A DNA stretch of 64,000 nucleotides from CAZEDM01 sp964511075. Lineage in GTDB: Bacteria > Zixibacteria > MSB-5A5 > RBG-16-43-9. Made by a program: the position numbers and the translations under genes. Below are positions 50,362 through 58,810 of this stretch, in pieces; the stretch's first letter is position 1, and every line of letters starts with the position of its first letter. The stretch covers positions 1-64,000 of the forward strand of contig CAZEDM010000010.1 in the NCBI GenBank assembly GCA_964511075.1, written 5' to 3'. The notes beneath the pieces were generated by a model. It was not told the origin of the DNA. It worked only from the letters and a program-made list of their open reading frames with translations, and did not search any database.

Positions 50362-51663
50362 ATGAAAAGGATGATCATATTTATAGTTTTGGCTTTTCTG
50401 TTGTCTTTAAATTCTTATTCTTTCTCTCAAACCGACTTCGGATATCAGGAGGATTTGGAGAAGGAGGGGTTCTTCTTAGACTATGCCTATTTCAAGGGAA
50501 GCGGAAAAGATGACTGGAGGTTAGAAGTTTATTACAGGATCTTCAATCACAAGCTGACCTTTGTCAAGGACGAAGAGAGATTCAGAGCTAGCTACGAGAT
50601 CGAGATAGCGCTCTTCAGTAAAAATAAACAGTTCACCGCCAGCTCTCATGAGGAGGAATATATAGTTGAGACCTATCAGGAGACTCAATCCACTGAGAAT
50701 TTTTTAATCAATCAGCTCAATCTCTACCTCCCGGAAGGTGACTATAAGCTAAGAGTAAAGTTGATCGACCATAATTCCAATCAGGTATCACAACTGGAGA
50801 AACAGATTTACCTTCCCTCTCGGGAAACACACAAGATAATCTTCAGTGGCCTGGAGCTGGCTCGCAGCGTCAAGGAAGATGTGGACTCCTCCAAATTCAG
50901 CAAAAGAGGTAAAGAGGTCATACCCAGCGTTTCGGCCTTTTTCGGCGACCCGCAGAATTTCCTCTGGGTTTATCTGGAGCTCTATAATCTGAAGCTCTCG
51001 GGGACCTTGGATTATCTCTTGCTCTATGAGCTGGAAGCGGTCAATAAATCTATAGTTTTTAAGGATACCTCTGAAACCACGCTTATGCCTTCGGCTGACG
51101 AGGTCTTCTATGAATTCAAGAAAATCCAGATAGAAAATATACCTGGGGGCTCGTATACGCTTCGGGTTAGACTGACAGATAAACGGGGCAGGGAGATAGC
51201 CAAGGTTCATAAAGATCTGAATATCGTGTGGTCCTTACTTTATCAGGTGAAGACCGAATACCTTAAGGCAGTGGATCTTTTGCGATATGTGGCTAATAGC
51301 AAGGAACTGGAGGAGTTGAAAGAGGCAAAAGAAGGAGAGAGGGTGACTAAATGGCTAGAGTTCTGGAAATCCAAAGATCCCACCCCGGATACACCGGAGA
51401 ATGAGTTAAGGGATGAGTATTATAAAAGGGTGAGATACGCTAATCAGCACTTCCGCATCTATGATAAGGAAGGGTACAAGACCGACATGGGGATGGTCTA
51501 TATAAAGTTCGGTCCACCAGATGAGATTGACAGACACCCTTTTGAGCTTTCCAGCCGTGCCTATCAGATCTGGTATTATTACCGCCTCAATCGCAGGTTC
51601 TTATTCGTCGATGTAACTGGTTACGGAGAATATGAGCTACAGTATCCTTATGATGGAAGGTGA
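50362..51663 (+). CDS. GWxTD-domain protein 1, secreted
   Basis: 433 residues from the ATG at 50362, which starts a clear signal peptide (MKRMIIFIVLAFLLSLNSYS). The ATG at 50314 would add 16 residues and hide the signal. The middle (about residues 30-290) is beta-rich. The C-terminal GWxTD domain (about 330-433) has FWKSKDPTPDTPENELRDEY and the signature in altered form, GYKTDMGMVYIKFGPPDEID. Trp is replaced by Tyr. GWxTD domains are typical of Acidobacteria, Gemmatimonadetes and FCB lineages; function unknown. Followed by a paralogue and an ABC exporter. Confidence 0.85.
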   Translation: MKRMIIFIVLAFLLSLNSYSFSQTDFGYQEDLEKEGFFLDYAYFKGSGKDDWRLEVYYRIFNHKLTFVKDEERFRASYEIEIALFSKNKQFTASSHEEEYIVETYQETQSTENFLINQLNLYLPEGDYKLRVKLIDHNSNQVSQLEKQIYLPSRETHKIIFSGLELARSVKEDVDSSKFSKRGKEVIPSVSAFFGDPQNFLWVYLELYNLKLSGTLDYLLLYELEAVNKSIVFKDTSETTLMPSADEVFYEFKKIQIENIPGGSYTLRVRLTDKRGREIAKVHKDLNIVWSLLYQVKTEYLKAVDLLRYVANSKELEELKEAKEGERVTKWLEFWKSKDPTPDTPENELRDEYYKRVRYANQHFRIYDKEGYKTDMGMVYIKFGPPDEIDRHPFELSSRAYQIWYYYRLNRRFLFVDVTGYGEYELQYPYDGR

Positions 51664-51726
51664 TAAAAATGGGCTTAAAAGCATTTATATCCTTTTATAT
51701 TCAACCTTTTTAAGGAGGTATAAATA

Positions 51727-53139
51727 ATGGGAAATGGCTTAAAACAAATACTGGTATTAATCTCCCTATTATCGGTTTTTTTCCTCCTTTTATTCTGGTC
51801 TGTAGATTCATTCGCTTTTCCCACCGATTCTCTCAAGTTAGATCTGGATTACTCGGTTTTTAAATATCTCCCAGATATAGACAAGAGCTATTTGGAGATA
51901 TATTATTCCCTGAAACAAAAGGAGCTGGATTACATCCAGCAGGTTGAGGGATTCGGAACAATAGTTTCCTTGGAGTTAAGCTTGAAGGATCAGGAAGGCA
52001 AGGAAGCCAAGGAGAAGGAATGGAAAGTAGGAAGCCTGGTTCAGGACGCAGAAAAGGCCAAGATCTCTGATGCTCAGATGATAGACATTCTGGGAGATAC
52101 CATAAAGCCGGGAGTCTACTCTTTAGAGCTAAAAGTGATTGATCTCAATTCCAATAGGGTGGGGGTGAAAAAAACTGAAGTCACAGTTCCGGATTTCCGA
52201 GGTGAGTCCTTACAGATGAGCGATATGGAGCTGGCTTTAAACCTGTCAGAAGAGGATACCGCAGAAGTGAAATTCAACAAATCCGGAATCAGGGTTTTGC
52301 CTAATCCCGGAAGGGAGTATATTTCAAAGGAAGGGATGCTCTATCTGTATGCGGAGATCTATAATCTCCAATTCAGCCAGGAAGGAGAGAAAAAAGGGTA
52401 TTCCCTGAATTTTTCCGTATTGGATTCAGCTGGTTCAAATCCCAAGGACTATGGTACCCAGATAAATGCCAAGCCGGGTAACACAGCCGTGGTTATGAAC
52501 GCCCTGAATATCGGCTCCCTTGCCCCCGGTAAATATCAATTGAGGATTTTAGCCAGAGACCTTGATTCAGGGGAGGAGGTCGAAAGGATAAAGCCTTTTA
52601 AGGTGGGAACCAGAGCAGCAGGGGAGATAACTGAGGGACCTCTAACTGAGAAGGAAGCGAAAGATTTGAGAAATATGCTCTCCTACATTGGCACCAGGGA
52701 TGAATTGAACATGTACGATCAACTTAATTTAGCTGGCAAGAAACAGTTTATGGTTGAGTTCTGGAAGAGAAATGACCCTGATCCTTTAACGCCGGAGAAT
52801 GAATTTAAGATCGAGTATTACAGAAGGTGGGAGGAGGCTAAACGTAAATACTCCTCCAACAGAGTGGAAAAGGATGGCTGGAGAACCGATATGGGAAGGG
52901 TCTATATTATCTACGGGGAACCAGATGACATTGAAAGACATCCTTATTCTATAACTTCCAAATCCTGGGAGAGATGGAACTACGATCATATCCAGGGAGG
53001 GGTCTATTTTATCTTCATAGATGATGCAGGCTTCGGGGTTTATAAGCTGATTCACTCCACGGCTAAAGGAGAGATCAAGGACTCTCGGTGGCAGGAGAGG
53101 GTTGATACGGAGGGGGCAAGTGAGATCTCGGATTATTAA
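51727..53139 (+). CDS. GWxTD-domain protein 2, secreted
   Basis: 470-aa paralogue of the preceding gene with a signal segment (about residues 8-30). The C-terminal domain carries the canonical GWRTDMGRVYIIYGEPDDIE after FWKRNDPDPLTPENEFKIEY. The rest is beta-rich, about 300 residues. AAGGAGG precedes the ATG. Two adjacent GWxTD genes before a NatAB exporter suggest that they work together at the cell envelope, but the role is unknown. Confidence 0.87.
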   Translation: MGNGLKQILVLISLLSVFFLLLFWSVDSFAFPTDSLKLDLDYSVFKYLPDIDKSYLEIYYSLKQKELDYIQQVEGFGTIVSLELSLKDQEGKEAKEKEWKVGSLVQDAEKAKISDAQMIDILGDTIKPGVYSLELKVIDLNSNRVGVKKTEVTVPDFRGESLQMSDMELALNLSEEDTAEVKFNKSGIRVLPNPGREYISKEGMLYLYAEIYNLQFSQEGEKKGYSLNFSVLDSAGSNPKDYGTQINAKPGNTAVVMNALNIGSLAPGKYQLRILARDLDSGEEVERIKPFKVGTRAAGEITEGPLTEKEAKDLRNMLSYIGTRDELNMYDQLNLAGKKQFMVEFWKRNDPDPLTPENEFKIEYYRRWEEAKRKYSSNRVEKDGWRTDMGRVYIIYGEPDDIERHPYSITSKSWERWNYDHIQGGVYFIFIDDAGFGVYKLIHSTAKGEIKDSRWQERVDTEGASEISDY

Positions 53140-53177
53140 GGGTAAAAAGGCTTCTGGATTTCATCGGTTCCCTTTAG

Positions 53178-53921
53178 ATGATAAAGACCTTCGATATAAG
53201 TAAGATCTTTCTGGACAAAAAGAGAGGGAAGATAGTAGCGGTCGATGAGGTTACTATAGAATGCAAACCCGGGAAGATCTTTGGGCTTTTAGGCTTGAAC
53301 GGCGCAGGCAAGACCACGCTGATGCGTCTTCTTTCCACAGTTTTAAAACCAACTTCCGGCACGGCTCAGGTAGCTGGCTTTGACATCCTTCAAGAGCCTC
53401 AAAAGGTGAAATCTAATATCGGGTTCCTATCCTCTGATACTGCCCTTTACCCCAGATTAACCGCAGAGGAGACCGTTACCTATTTTGCCAGATTGAACGG
53501 AATGGAGGAGAAGCTCATACAGGAGAGGAAGGAAAAACTCTTCAGGATCTTCGATATGGATTGGTACAGGGACAGACGGGTAGATAAACTTTCCTCCGGT
53601 ATGAAGCAGAAAGTCTCTTTAGCCCGCACCGTGGTTCATGACCCGAAGGTGCTGATCTTAGATGAGCCCACCCTGGGACTGGATGTAATCACCTCCAGAA
53701 ATATCATACAATTCATACGTAAAGCCAAAGAGGAGAACAAATGCATCCTGTTTTCTACCCATATAATGCACGAGGCAGAGAAGCTCTGTGATGAAATCGC
53801 CATCATCCATAGGGGAAGGATATTGACAGTTGGCACCCTGGAAGAGCTACGACACAAAGCCGGGCTGGAGGATTTAGACGAGGTCTTTGTTAAATTCATA
53901 GGGAGGGAAAATGAATCTTAA
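53178..53921 (+). CDS. natA: NatA-like ABC transporter ATP-binding protein
   Basis: 247 aa. Walker A LNGAGKTT, signature LSSGMKQK, Walker B LILDEPTLGLDV. It resembles the ATPase of NatAB (sodium/antimicrobial exporters). Its end overlaps the permease start by 11 bp, so the pair is translationally coupled. Confidence 0.9.
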   Translation: MIKTFDISKIFLDKKRGKIVAVDEVTIECKPGKIFGLLGLNGAGKTTLMRLLSTVLKPTSGTAQVAGFDILQEPQKVKSNIGFLSSDTALYPRLTAEETVTYFARLNGMEEKLIQERKEKLFRIFDMDWYRDRRVDKLSSGMKQKVSLARTVVHDPKVLILDEPTLGLDVITSRNIIQFIRKAKEENKCILFSTHIMHEAEKLCDEIAIIHRGRILTVGTLEELRHKAGLEDLDEVFVKFIGRENES

Positions 53922-55104
53922 GAAAATAAGGATAATCTACCTAAAGGAGATGAAGGATACCTTAAGGGATAGACGAACTCTTATCTCTATGCTCTTGGTT
54001 CCTATTTTCCTCTTTCCTGTTTTGATTTTTGGGATGACTTCCTTAACTATGAAGATGGCCAAAAAAACTGCGGAAAGGGTTAGTCCCATAGCAGTTATAG
54101 GCGAAGAGGAAGCACCCGTACTCTTCTCCCTGCTCAAGGAAAACAGGTCTTTTACCATAGTCAGCCAAGAGGACTTCAGATTAGCCCTGAAGGAGAAAGA
54201 GATTGCCGCAGCAATAGAGTTCTCCAAGGGTTTTGAGGAAAAGATCAATGCTGGAGAATCTGCCCAGGCTCAGATCTACTATGATGCCGCTGAGATCAGA
54301 TCAGATATGACCTCTGACAAGTTAGTAAATATCCTGGATGCTTACCAGGAGAGTGTCGTCACCCAGAGGTTAAAGATAAAGAATGTGGATAAGTCTTTGC
54401 TTCATCCGGTAGAAATTCAGAAAGAAAACCTTGCCCCCAAGGAGAAGATGGGAGGATACTTCCTCTCCATGTTTTTACCCTATCTGATTATGATTATGGC
54501 CTTGACCGGAGCGATGTATCCAGCCATCGATTTAACTGCCGGTGAAAAAGAAAGGGGCACCATGGAGACTCTACTGGTGTCTCCAGCTACTCGGGCTGAG
54601 ATCACCTCAGGTAAACTTTTAGCTGTTTTCACTGCCTCCCTTATCACCGCTATGGTATCAACAGCCAGTATGGTTATCAGTGCCGGTAGCGGTTTTGGCA
54701 GATTTGAGAAAATGGGTGAGAATGCGATTTTCTCCATCAATCCCCTTTCCATTTTAATCCTGCTTATACTTATGATCCCCTACTGCTGTCTGGCAAGCTC
54801 GGTTTTGCTCTCCTTAGCCCTTTTCGCAAAATCCTACAAGGAAGCCCAAAGCTACATTTCGCCTCTGCTGATAATCATCATTCTGCCGGCTATGGGTTCT
54901 TTTCTGCCAGGGCTGGAATTATCAGTGGGTATGGCTTTCATCCCGGTGATAAACATAAGCCTGACTTTAAAAGAGGTTCTCCTGGGAACATACAGTTGGG
55001 GGTATATAGGGCTGATCTTCTTAAGCACCGTATTATATGCCGGGCTGGCGATTTTTATCACCCAACGGCTTTTCAAAAAAGAACAGGTTCTTTTCCGGAC
55101 ATAG
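53911..55104 (+). CDS. natB: NatB-like ABC-2 permease
   Basis: 397 aa. Topology is one N-terminal transmembrane helix, a large extracytoplasmic domain (about residues 45-180), then five helices. The ABC-2 segment AGEKERGTMETLLVSPATRAE is at about residue 210. The GGGAGGG ribosome site lies inside the natA coding region. Substrate unknown (Na+ or a lipid-like molecule in known NatAB). Confidence 0.9.
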   Translation: MNLKKIRIIYLKEMKDTLRDRRTLISMLLVPIFLFPVLIFGMTSLTMKMAKKTAERVSPIAVIGEEEAPVLFSLLKENRSFTIVSQEDFRLALKEKEIAAAIEFSKGFEEKINAGESAQAQIYYDAAEIRSDMTSDKLVNILDAYQESVVTQRLKIKNVDKSLLHPVEIQKENLAPKEKMGGYFLSMFLPYLIMIMALTGAMYPAIDLTAGEKERGTMETLLVSPATRAEITSGKLLAVFTASLITAMVSTASMVISAGSGFGRFEKMGENAIFSINPLSILILLILMIPYCCLASSVLLSLALFAKSYKEAQSYISPLLIIIILPAMGSFLPGLELSVGMAFIPVINISLTLKEVLLGTYSWGYIGLIFLSTVLYAGLAIFITQRLFKKEQVLFRT

Positions 55105-55117
55105 TTTTTTGCATTTC

Positions 55118-55173
55118 GTAGTGCGAGGCTTCAGCCTCGCTTGGGACAGGTGACCCTGAAAGGGTCGCACTAC
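55118..55173. repeat. twin-hairpin element with 9-bp terminal inverted repeats
   Basis: GTAGTGCGA...TCGCACTAC. Inside are GCGAGGCT-TC-AGCCTCGC and GACCCT-GAA-AGGGTC separated by TTGGGACAGGT. It is 13 bp after natB and is the most symmetrical member of the family. Confidence 0.85.
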
Positions 55174-55248
55174 ACTATCCTGAGAAACTTAAAATTTCCC
55201 CTATGCGTCTTACGGAATTTTAGAAGCGGATAGTTTGCATTAAGCTGC

Positions 55249-55278
55249 AAATCCCACCTTGTGAGCAAGGTGGGATTT
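55249..55278. terminator. bidirectional-type hairpin between convergent genes
   Basis: AAATCCCACCTTG-TGAG-CAAGGTGGGATTT, a perfect 13-bp stem between natB (plus) and the lipoprotein gene ending at 55328 (minus). T runs are short, so terminator strength is uncertain. Confidence 0.65.
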
Positions 55279-55327
55279 ATTGAATTAGAGAGGCAGGCGA
55301 TACAAAGATTAAATCCAAAAATTATGT

Positions 55328-56119
55328 TTATTCTTTAAAAACCCAGGTCCCTTCGGCTCTGATTCTCTCATCCTCAATCTGTTGAAAAATCAATTTCAAA
55401 GATTTCACCCTTTTAGACAGGACAGGATTATTTAAGAAATCTCGCTTGGGAAAACAGAGCATCAGGTTCTTCTGATGGGTTTCCCACTCTGGTTTTCTAT
55501 CCTCAGAGTGTAATTGCGGGAATCTTTCCCCTGCCTTTCGAGAAAGGGCTGGAGTTTCGTTTTCTTCCTCCAGAATTTGCAGTGGTTCATACTGATTCCC
55601 AGCATCGTCTTCGATAAAGATGATCCAACGGCTGGGGTCCAGATAGAGTTCTGACCAGGAAGTCTGTAATTTGCACCAGATAAGGAGATGGCTTTCAACC
55701 TCGTAACGCTGAAAATAGGAGGTACGAAACCTTCTTTCCTCCTCAGGGGTCATATTAATCAAGACAGCGTAGTATTCTAACCCAGCTTCAATAAGCAGGG
55801 TATCCATCAAAGTAGCATTAATCAGAATAGGGAATTGATTTTCTCCACCATCTCGATCCGTACCCTCAAACATATTGAGAGGGTTGAGTAATTGCAGAGG
55901 CGCTCCACTCCTTGCAACCGCTCCGAACTGCACTGTCCATTTCTCCCACAATTTGGGGAAAAATTCCTCTGTCCGGACAGAGCTTTTTGAATCTAAAGAA
56001 GTGTCCACATATTTTTTGGAAGAAGGCACGGCAGCACAGGAACTCAATACAGAGAAGGAAAAAACGATATCACAAAGAAACAATATGTACCACCGTGCCT
56101 TAAGCTTACAGGACTCCAT
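55328..56119 (-). CDS. lipoprotein of unknown function
   Basis: 263 aa with a lipoprotein signal (lipobox VLSSC, C28). The mature protein has no recognised domain; beta-rich with several Trp (WSELYLDPSRWIIFIEDDAG). It is the last gene of the minus-strand cluster, 12 bp after the preceding lipoprotein gene, so the pair is co-transcribed. The text EYYAVLINMTPEEERRF resembles an LTPEE helix start but is not the Spy motif. Confidence 0.7.
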   Translation of the reverse strand: MESCKLKARWYILFLCDIVFSFSVLSSCAAVPSSKKYVDTSLDSKSSVRTEEFFPKLWEKWTVQFGAVARSGAPLQLLNPLNMFEGTDRDGGENQFPILINATLMDTLLIEAGLEYYAVLINMTPEEERRFRTSYFQRYEVESHLLIWCKLQTSWSELYLDPSRWIIFIEDDAGNQYEPLQILEEENETPALSRKAGERFPQLHSEDRKPEWETHQKNLMLCFPKRDFLNNPVLSKRVKSLKLIFQQIEDERIRAEGTWVFKE

Positions 56120-56131
56120 GCGTAATTTCTC

Positions 56132-57004
56132 CTATTCGGCTGGAGGAGAAGCCAGTTGAGTTTCTATCCAAAGCTCCTGCTTTTCAGGTTTTTTCATAAC
56201 AGGACCACCCTTACCACCACCAGGAGGACCCCCACCCATGCCACCTCCAGCGGGACCACCGCCCATACCACCACCAGGAGGCATCATCCCTCCACCACCC
56301 ATCTGTTTTTTCATATTCCCTCGATCGCCCAGATTAAGTTCTCCCCACTCCAATCCAAGACAGATCTTCTGTCCTGGCTGGGCATTGATGGCATAATCGA
56401 AGGTCTCACTTCTCTGTAATGGAATCTTGAATTCATAGGTATAAACACCCTGAAGAGAGTCAAAGCTGACTGCCGGGCCTGAAGAACCACCGGTGGGAAT
56501 GGGTATCTCCTGATTGCTTTTCTTGTAGATAACCATGAGTTGCTCAGCCATCGACTCCTGTTTCAGCCTGAGGCGCTCCTTCTGTTCCGGTGTGAGGTTA
56601 TCCAGAAATCCACCTTGGCCTTCCATCCCGGATTTTTGCATATCGAAAGGAGGGGGCCCTCCCTTATAGCGGATTCCGAAATCTTTTTTCTCTTTCCCTG
56701 AGTTATCCAGCCATAAGGTCACACCACCCATACTAATAAGACGTGCCCATTCCTGATTACTGAAACGGAAAAGAACATAAAGGTTTTCGCTGTTGTTACG
56801 CAGACCCAGCTGCACGCCACTTTTCTCCAGATAGTTGGTGGGTTTGCCGATCCATTCCGTCATCTGGCCATCTATTTGCACCGGCTCGTCTGACCAGTAG
56901 GTCTGGACTTTCTCTTTCCCGCAGCCGGCTAAAAAGACTATACAGAAGAGTGTTGATAGCAGCAGTGTTTTTCCATTCGCCAGCTTAAAACTATGTTTGA
57001 CCAT
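56132..57004 (-). CDS. lipoprotein with CBM9/DOMON-like domain and glycine-rich tail
   Basis: 290 aa with lipobox LAGC (C28). DEPVQIDGQMTEWIGKPTNY followed by a beta sandwich (LYVLFRFSN, VTLWLDNSG, YTYEFKIPLQR, ICLGLEWGE) matches the CBM9-like fold that often binds carbohydrate. Between strands is a helical insertion with LTPEQKERLRLKQ, the Spy/CpxP-type LTxxQ motif. Near the C-terminus is a Gly/Pro/Met-rich repeat (GGGMGGG, about residues 240-272). Membership in a metal- or envelope-stress cluster suggests a periplasmic or outer-membrane sensory or protective role. Confidence 0.75.
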   Translation of the reverse strand: MVKHSFKLANGKTLLLSTLFCIVFLAGCGKEKVQTYWSDEPVQIDGQMTEWIGKPTNYLEKSGVQLGLRNNSENLYVLFRFSNQEWARLISMGGVTLWLDNSGKEKKDFGIRYKGGPPPFDMQKSGMEGQGGFLDNLTPEQKERLRLKQESMAEQLMVIYKKSNQEIPIPTGGSSGPAVSFDSLQGVYTYEFKIPLQRSETFDYAINAQPGQKICLGLEWGELNLGDRGNMKKQMGGGGMMPPGGGMGGGPAGGGMGGGPPGGGKGGPVMKKPEKQELWIETQLASPPAE

Positions 57005-57096
57005 TTTTACCTCATGTATAATTGGTTAGAGAGCTGAGGTTAAGAAGTATTTCCTAACCTCAGCCTGATGAGAGATACAAAGGGAGAGGGCCTCGC

Positions 57097-58032
57097 TCAT
57101 TTGAGAAAAACCATGCGGTTGGTTACAGAATAAGCTCCTGCTTCAATGCGATAAAAATAGATTCCGCTGGCTACCTTTACTCCGGTTTTATCTCTACCAT
57201 CCCAGATTACCCCTCTGCTGCCTGCGTTCTGGTACTCGTCCACTAACTGCTTTACTTTTTGACCCTGGATATTATAGATGGTGAGCTTGACCCGGGAATC
57301 CTCAGGCAGGTTGTAGGCGATCTCGGTCTCAGGATTAAAGGGATTAGGATAGTTCCATGCTTCGATAGTCTCGGCAGCAGACGTTTTTTTGGATCCAGCA
57401 TTTTCGGTGTTCTCAGTTGATAGAACACCATATCCTTCCACTATCCCATCGACTACAACTTTTATCTCCTGGCGGGAAGCACCTTGGTCCCTCATTTTCT
57501 TGATCTTCTCCATGACAGCTTCCCTTTGCTCATCAGTCAGCTTGGATAGGAAGGGTGGTCCGAAACCACCTGGACCACCAGGGCCCGGGTGTTCAGGCGG
57601 TTCGATCCCAAATCCTTCAAGCATTTTATCCACTTCAGCTTTAATTTCCTTTGGGGAGGCATTCTGGCTTTGCAGCTCCTTCATTTTCTCCTGAATAGCT
57701 TCTCTCTGCTCATCTGTCAATTTGCCCAACAAGTCACTCGGAAGCCCAAAGCCCCTATGTCTATTCGCTCCTTCTGGTTTTTCCGGCACTTCGACTCCAT
57801 ACCCTTCAAGCATTTTATCCACTTCAGCTTTAATTTCCTTTGGGGAGGCATTCTGGCTTTGCAGCTCCTTTACCTCCTCCTGAATAGCTTCTCTCTGCTC
57901 ATCTGTCAGGCCGGATAAGAAGCCTTTTCCATCAGGGGCCTGAGGAAACTGGGCAGAAATTGCCTCCCAGGGATGCATAATTATAAGGGCTAAAAGGACC
58001 AGAATCCCGATGGATATTTTATGCGCTTTCAT
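57097..58032 (-). CDS. secreted protein with three LTDEQ repeats and a C-terminal sorting domain
   Basis: 311 aa with a signal peptide (about residues 1-27). Three roughly 50-residue repeats each begin LTDEQREA, contain an ASPKEIKAEVD-type helix and end EGYGV or EGFGI. Copies 1 and 2 are almost identical, including at DNA level, while copy 3 is diverged. The last 85 residues (WNYPNPFNPETEIAYNLPED...SGIYFYRIEAG) are the FlgD-like / type IX secretion C-terminal sorting domain common in FCB bacteria. Probably exported to the surface. It overlaps the preceding gene by 4 bp. The repeats resemble the LTxxQ helices of Spy/CpxP. Confidence 0.85.
   Translation of the reverse strand: MKAHKISIGILVLLALIIMHPWEAISAQFPQAPDGKGFLSGLTDEQREAIQEEVKELQSQNASPKEIKAEVDKMLEGYGVEVPEKPEGANRHRGFGLPSDLLGKLTDEQREAIQEKMKELQSQNASPKEIKAEVDKMLEGFGIEPPEHPGPGGPGGFGPPFLSKLTDEQREAVMEKIKKMRDQGASRQEIKVVVDGIVEGYGVLSTENTENAGSKKTSAAETIEAWNYPNPFNPETEIAYNLPEDSRVKLTIYNIQGQKVKQLVDEYQNAGSRGVIWDGRDKTGVKVASGIYFYRIEAGAYSVTNRMVFLK
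57614..57719. repeat. 106-bp direct repeat, copy A (within the LTDEQ gene)
   Basis: Nearly identical to 57803-57908, offset 189 bp (63 codons), with only a few mismatches around TTCATTTTCTCC versus TTTACCTCCTCC. It encodes the second LTDEQ unit. Confidence 0.85.
57803..57908. repeat. 106-bp direct repeat, copy B (within the LTDEQ gene)
   Basis: Partner of 57614-57719; encodes the first LTDEQ unit. The high nucleotide identity implies recent in-frame duplication or gene conversion. Confidence 0.85.
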
Positions 58033-58277
58033 TGCGAGCTCCTCTCTGTTGAAATCATCTTCTTCAGATTTCTCAGCTCATTATAGAACTGAACGAACTG
58101 GCTGTTGATGAATTCCACCTTCAGCTGATCGATATCCCCCTCCACCTCAAAGGTGAAAATACTCTTTGATTTTTTTTGATCTGATCTGATGAGAGGATAG
58201 CCCTTTATTTTCAGATAGGCTGAAAATGCCAGGTCATCCGTGGTGATGTGATTATTCCTGATCTTATCCGATTTCAT
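58029..58277 (-). CDS. DUF5659-like small protein
   Basis: 82 aa. TTDDLAFSAYLKIKGYPLIR, then KSIFTFEVEGDIDQLKVEF and NSQFVQFYNELRNLKKMI fit the DUF5659 pattern: acidic helix, AYL-x-KGYP, one beta hairpin, C-terminal helix. No signal peptide, so cytosolic. It overlaps its downstream neighbour by 4 bp and starts 2 bp after the Spy-like gene, tight packing that places it in the envelope-stress operon. Function unknown. Confidence 0.75.
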   Translation of the reverse strand: MKSDKIRNNHITTDDLAFSAYLKIKGYPLIRSDQKKSKSIFTFEVEGDIDQLKVEFINSQFVQFYNELRNLKKMISTERSSQ

Positions 58278-58279
58278 GA

Positions 58280-58801
58280 TTATTTTCTGTCCTCCAGTCT
58301 TTTTTTAAACGGTTTCTCCCTTGCTCCCTTTCCAGGCATGCCCTCCATTCTCATGGGGTTAGCTCTTTCCTTGAAAAAGGTGAAGAATTTCTTCTGCTGC
58401 TCCGGGGTCAAGAATGACTTTTCCTCTAACATATGCATAATTGCCTTTTTCTGCAGCTCAGTCTGAAGGCTGCCAATCTCCTCGGAAAGCGTATTAACTT
58501 TATCCATATTCGGTTGCTCAACTGAAAGTTCGTTCATAAGCTTGGTTCTCTTAGCTCTGAGGGAATCAAAAATCGGCTCCATTTCCCCTCTGATCTTCCT
58601 GAAGTGGGCTTCAAATTTTTTCACCTGCTCCTCATTTAAATCCAGCTCCTGCTTGATAAAACCCACCGGCGTATCAGCTCGCACCGGGGGTGGGGGGAAG
58701 GGTTTTCTGGGATAAAATCGGTGATAGGCGATGGTTACCAGTGCGGTAACATTGATAAGGGTTAAGACTATTAGAAACAGAATAAGTAAATTCTTCTTCA
58801 T
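58280..58801 (-). CDS. membrane-anchored Spy/CpxP/CnrX-like periplasmic protein
   Basis: 173 aa. One N-terminal transmembrane helix (about residues 5-25), a Pro-rich linker (PRKPFPPPPVRAD), then a helical domain. That domain has LNEEQVKKFEAHFRKIRGEM and the LTPEQQKKFFTFF motif of the Spy/CpxP/zinc-resistance family. Being anchored rather than free, it resembles CnrX-type sensors. It lies 9 bp after the anti-sigma factor gene and probably senses metal or misfolded protein in the periplasm for it. Confidence 0.82.
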   Translation of the reverse strand: MKKNLLILFLIVLTLINVTALVTIAYHRFYPRKPFPPPPVRADTPVGFIKQELDLNEEQVKKFEAHFRKIRGEMEPIFDSLRAKRTKLMNELSVEQPNMDKVNTLSEEIGSLQTELQKKAIMHMLEEKSFLTPEQQKKFFTFFKERANPMRMEGMPGKGAREKPFKKRLEDRK

Positions 58802-58810
58802 CCTTACCTC

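Noticed and set aside
56210..56300. Collagen-like or PPE-type protein from the Gly/Pro repeats
   Set aside because: The repeat is short, lies in the tail of a CBM9-like lipoprotein and has no Gly-X-Y periodicity.
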